This document shows positions 4,569-6,225 of a stretch of DNA of 6,225 bases, piece after piece. How positions within the stretch are numbered: position 1 is the first letter of the stretch; every line of letters starts with the position of its first letter. The translations under genes and the position numbers were made by a program. A model generated the notes under the pieces. The model worked only from the letters and a program-made list of their open reading frames with translations, was not told the DNA's origin and searched no databases. Where the stretch lies: the NCBI GenBank assembly GCA_007123655.1, contig SKKR01000449.1, forward strand, positions 1 to 6,225, written 5' to 3'. This DNA comes from Thermomicrobiaceae bacterium. Its GTDB lineage: Bacteria > Chloroflexota > Chloroflexia > Thermomicrobiales > Thermomicrobiaceae.

Positions 4569-6225
4569 CTACGCTCCGTGTCCAGATTCCGGACGGCGGC
4601 CTCCTGTTGGTCGCGAAAGCATGGTACCAGCCAGCGAGATCAGATTGAATATCAGCACAAGTGCGATGACGGAATAGAGCCAGGTATAGATCCAGGTGAG
4701 TGTCGTCTCTCGCACCACCGTAAACCCCGCGATCCCGAGCGGGTCTTCGTCCACCGACCCGGCGGAGACCTCGAGCAGGTGAGGGGTGTCACCCAGGCTG
4801 TCGAACCGAACAGTATCCGCCCCGGTTGCCACGCGTTCCTCATCTCCGACAGTCAGCACCAGTCTTCCGCTGCTTCCGGAGAGGTCGATCTCGATTCCGG
4901 TTCCGGCGAACGGGATCTGCAGGTCGGCACCGTTGCTCGTCGGAACGAGCGCCTCGGGGTCACGATCGCGGGCCATGTCCCAGCCATCCTTGTAGACGAG
5001 GTATCGGCTGTCAGGGCCGTATGATCCGGTGTACGCCCGGTCCAGTCGCTGGCGGTAGTCGCGCAATCGCTCATACGCCGGGCGCGGCGTGAAGTCGTGA
5101 TCGACGATCCGGAATCCCCTCGTCGGGTTGGCGATCTGATCGGGATGCTCGGGATCACTCGCCCACCTGAATCCCCAGACCATCATTGCTCCCATCCACG
5201 GCCATTCGCGCTGGGCGCGTACGTATCCATTTGCCAGGTAACGCGCCTGTTCTTGCTCGGACACCGGCTCGCCCCACGGTGACGGTTCTCCATCCCAGTC
5301 CTCCGGCAACGAGACCCAGCCATACTCCACCGCCCAGATCGGCTTGTCCTCGTCGCCGTGGTCGATCATGATCTCCCGCGTCTGGATCGGTCGAGAGAAG
5401 TTGTTGCGTCCGAATCCGATCCGGCGGTCCCAGGGGCTGAATCCGTATCCGTAGACCATGACCGCGGCGATGTCGAAGTAGTCAGCCGCGCCGGCCTCGT
5501 ACATTCCTTCCAGAAAGAGCAGATCGCTGAGGTTATCGGGTCCGGTCTGATCATTCGGCGCCAGCCCCGGCATGATCACCGCGACATCCTGATCGACAGA
5601 TTTCACGGCTTCGTACCCGGCGGCCAGCAGGTCCGTGAACGCTGCTGGATCGATCTCCTGCCCGCCCCACTCGACGCCGAGGTTCGGTTCGTTCCAGAGC
5701 TGAACGTAGTTGATCTGACCCTGATACCGACTCACGACCTCGGAGACGAAATCGGCGAAGTCACTGTAGTCGTCCGGAGGGCCGTCAGGATACTGGTCCA
5801 CGTCCGGCTGTCCTTCGCGTGCCCATCTCGGTGGCTTGTCAAGCCTGACCACCACCTCCAGGCCCCGCTGGACAGCGGCATCCACTATCCGGTCGTACTT
5901 CTCCCAGGTACTGATGTCGTGCTGCTCGTCCCAGAATGTGTCACGCGCCGGCTCGATTTCAGACCAGACGAAGATCTGCCGGACGTAGCTGAACCCGGCC
6001 TCGGCCACCATGTCCAGCGTCTGGTCGATGCGTTCCGGATTCACCTCTTCATGCAGAAAGGTGTTGACGCCCAGCGGATTGACGTCTGTGTGCGGGATAG
6101 CCGGAGAGTCCGTGCCCGTCGCGACCCCGCGCGTCATGTAACGCTCGTGATACACGGTCACCACGGCGGACCCGAGCAACCCGATGATTACCAGAACGTG
6201 CAAGCCAACCAGAAAGACCCGATTC
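4569..6225 (-). CDS. Membrane-anchored clan GH-A glycoside-hydrolase-like protein, 5' end outside window
   Basis: The frame is open to the right edge, so the start is probably beyond it. TTG 6203 is possible but lies inside the first hydrophobic helix, which already runs in from the edge. Numbering from that TTG: an N-terminal membrane helix (to ~18); a TIM-barrel-like catalytic region (~41-385) with YVQLWNEPN (E172 as acid/base) and PIWAVEYGW (E293 as nucleophile), the pair expected in GH5/GH39-type enzymes; a beta-rich domain (~395-500); and a C-terminal membrane helix (~503-526) with a short basic tail. The catalytic domain should face outside, held by two helices. It probably acts on cell-surface or environmental polysaccharide; the substrate cannot be read from the sequence. 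It ends with TAG 3 nt before the phosphorylase gene. Confidence 0.87.
   Translation of the reverse strand, partial: NRVFLVGLHVLVIIGLLGSAVVTVYHERYMTRGVATGTDSPAIPHTDVNPLGVNTFLHEEVNPERIDQTLDMVAEAGFSYVRQIFVWSEIEPARDTFWDEQHDISTWEKYDRIVDAAVQRGLEVVVRLDKPPRWAREGQPDVDQYPDGPPDDYSDFADFVSEVVSRYQGQINYVQLWNEPNLGVEWGGQEIDPAAFTDLLAAGYEAVKSVDQDVAVIMPGLAPNDQTGPDNLSDLLFLEGMYEAGAADYFDIAAVMVYGYGFSPWDRRIGFGRNNFSRPIQTREIMIDHGDEDKPIWAVEYGWVSLPEDWDGEPSPWGEPVSEQEQARYLANGYVRAQREWPWMGAMMVWGFRWASDPEHPDQIANPTRGFRIVDHDFTPRPAYERLRDYRQRLDRAYTGSYGPDSRYLVYKDGWDMARDRDPEALVPTSNGADLQIPFAGTGIEIDLSGSSGRLVLTVGDEERVATGADTVRFDSLGDTPHLLEVSAGSVDEDPLGIAGFTVVRETTLTWIYTWLYSVIALVLIFNLISLAGTMLSRPTGGRRPESGHGA

Noticed and set aside
1..6225. 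CRISPR arrays, tRNA or rRNA genes, insertion sequences
   Set aside because: No regularly spaced direct repeats, clover-leaf sequence, rRNA-like stretch, transposase-like product or terminal inverted repeats were seen; coding regions fill nearly the whole window.

Overview
The window is GC-rich, gene-dense bacterial DNA in which every supported gene reads on the minus strand, so transcription runs from high to low coordinates. The gene types suggest an aerobic, H2-scavenging soil or thermophilic bacterium, most plausibly Chloroflexota (Thermomicrobia-like) or an actinobacterium. They include an actinobacterial-type [NiFe]-hydrogenase small subunit without a Tat signal, a CooC/MinD-like ATPase and a membrane-anchored clan GH-A glycosidase. 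The taxon is an inference from protein style only.

There are two transcription units. The upstream unit (6225 to 3798) holds a membrane-anchored glycoside-hydrolase-like protein, cut at its 5' end by the window edge. Three bases after it comes a PNP/UDP-family nucleoside phosphorylase or nucleosidase. A 171-bp intergenic region follows (3627-3797) with a good sigma-70-type promoter. The second unit (3626 to 1 and beyond) encodes, in order, a CooC-like P-loop ATPase, a [NiFe]-hydrogenase small subunit, and five consecutive small proteins. Each small protein has one N-terminal membrane helix and a cytoplasmic, mostly helical tail. Their genes are spaced 1-3 nt apart or overlap by 4 nt. The last is cut by the left edge, and the hydrogenase large subunit is not in the window; I expect it further downstream.

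The main discovery candidate is in the ATPase gene. It is open from 3626 to 2835 except for one in-frame UGA at 3288-3290. That UGA falls at residue 113, at the first position of the Cys-x-Cys metal-binding motif of CooC proteins (Cys112/Cys114 in Carboxydothermus CooC1, from memory). The reading frame, the second Cys (C115) and the conserved downstream ATPase motifs all continue normally. A hairpin with a GU-starting apical loop lies 21 nt after the UGA, within the usual range for bacterial SECIS elements. I read this as a probable selenocysteine-containing CooC-like metallochaperone (Sec-x-Cys) leading a hydrogenase operon. A point mutation or sequencing error is the main alternative.

A working model: the ATPase handles metal insertion or another maturation step for the hydrogenase. 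The small subunit carries the Fe-S relay. The single-helix proteins tether the enzyme to the inner face of the membrane and may help pass electrons or quinone, much as HucM does for the Huc hydrogenase. The model is inference. The sequence itself shows the gene order, translational coupling, motifs and in-frame UGA.
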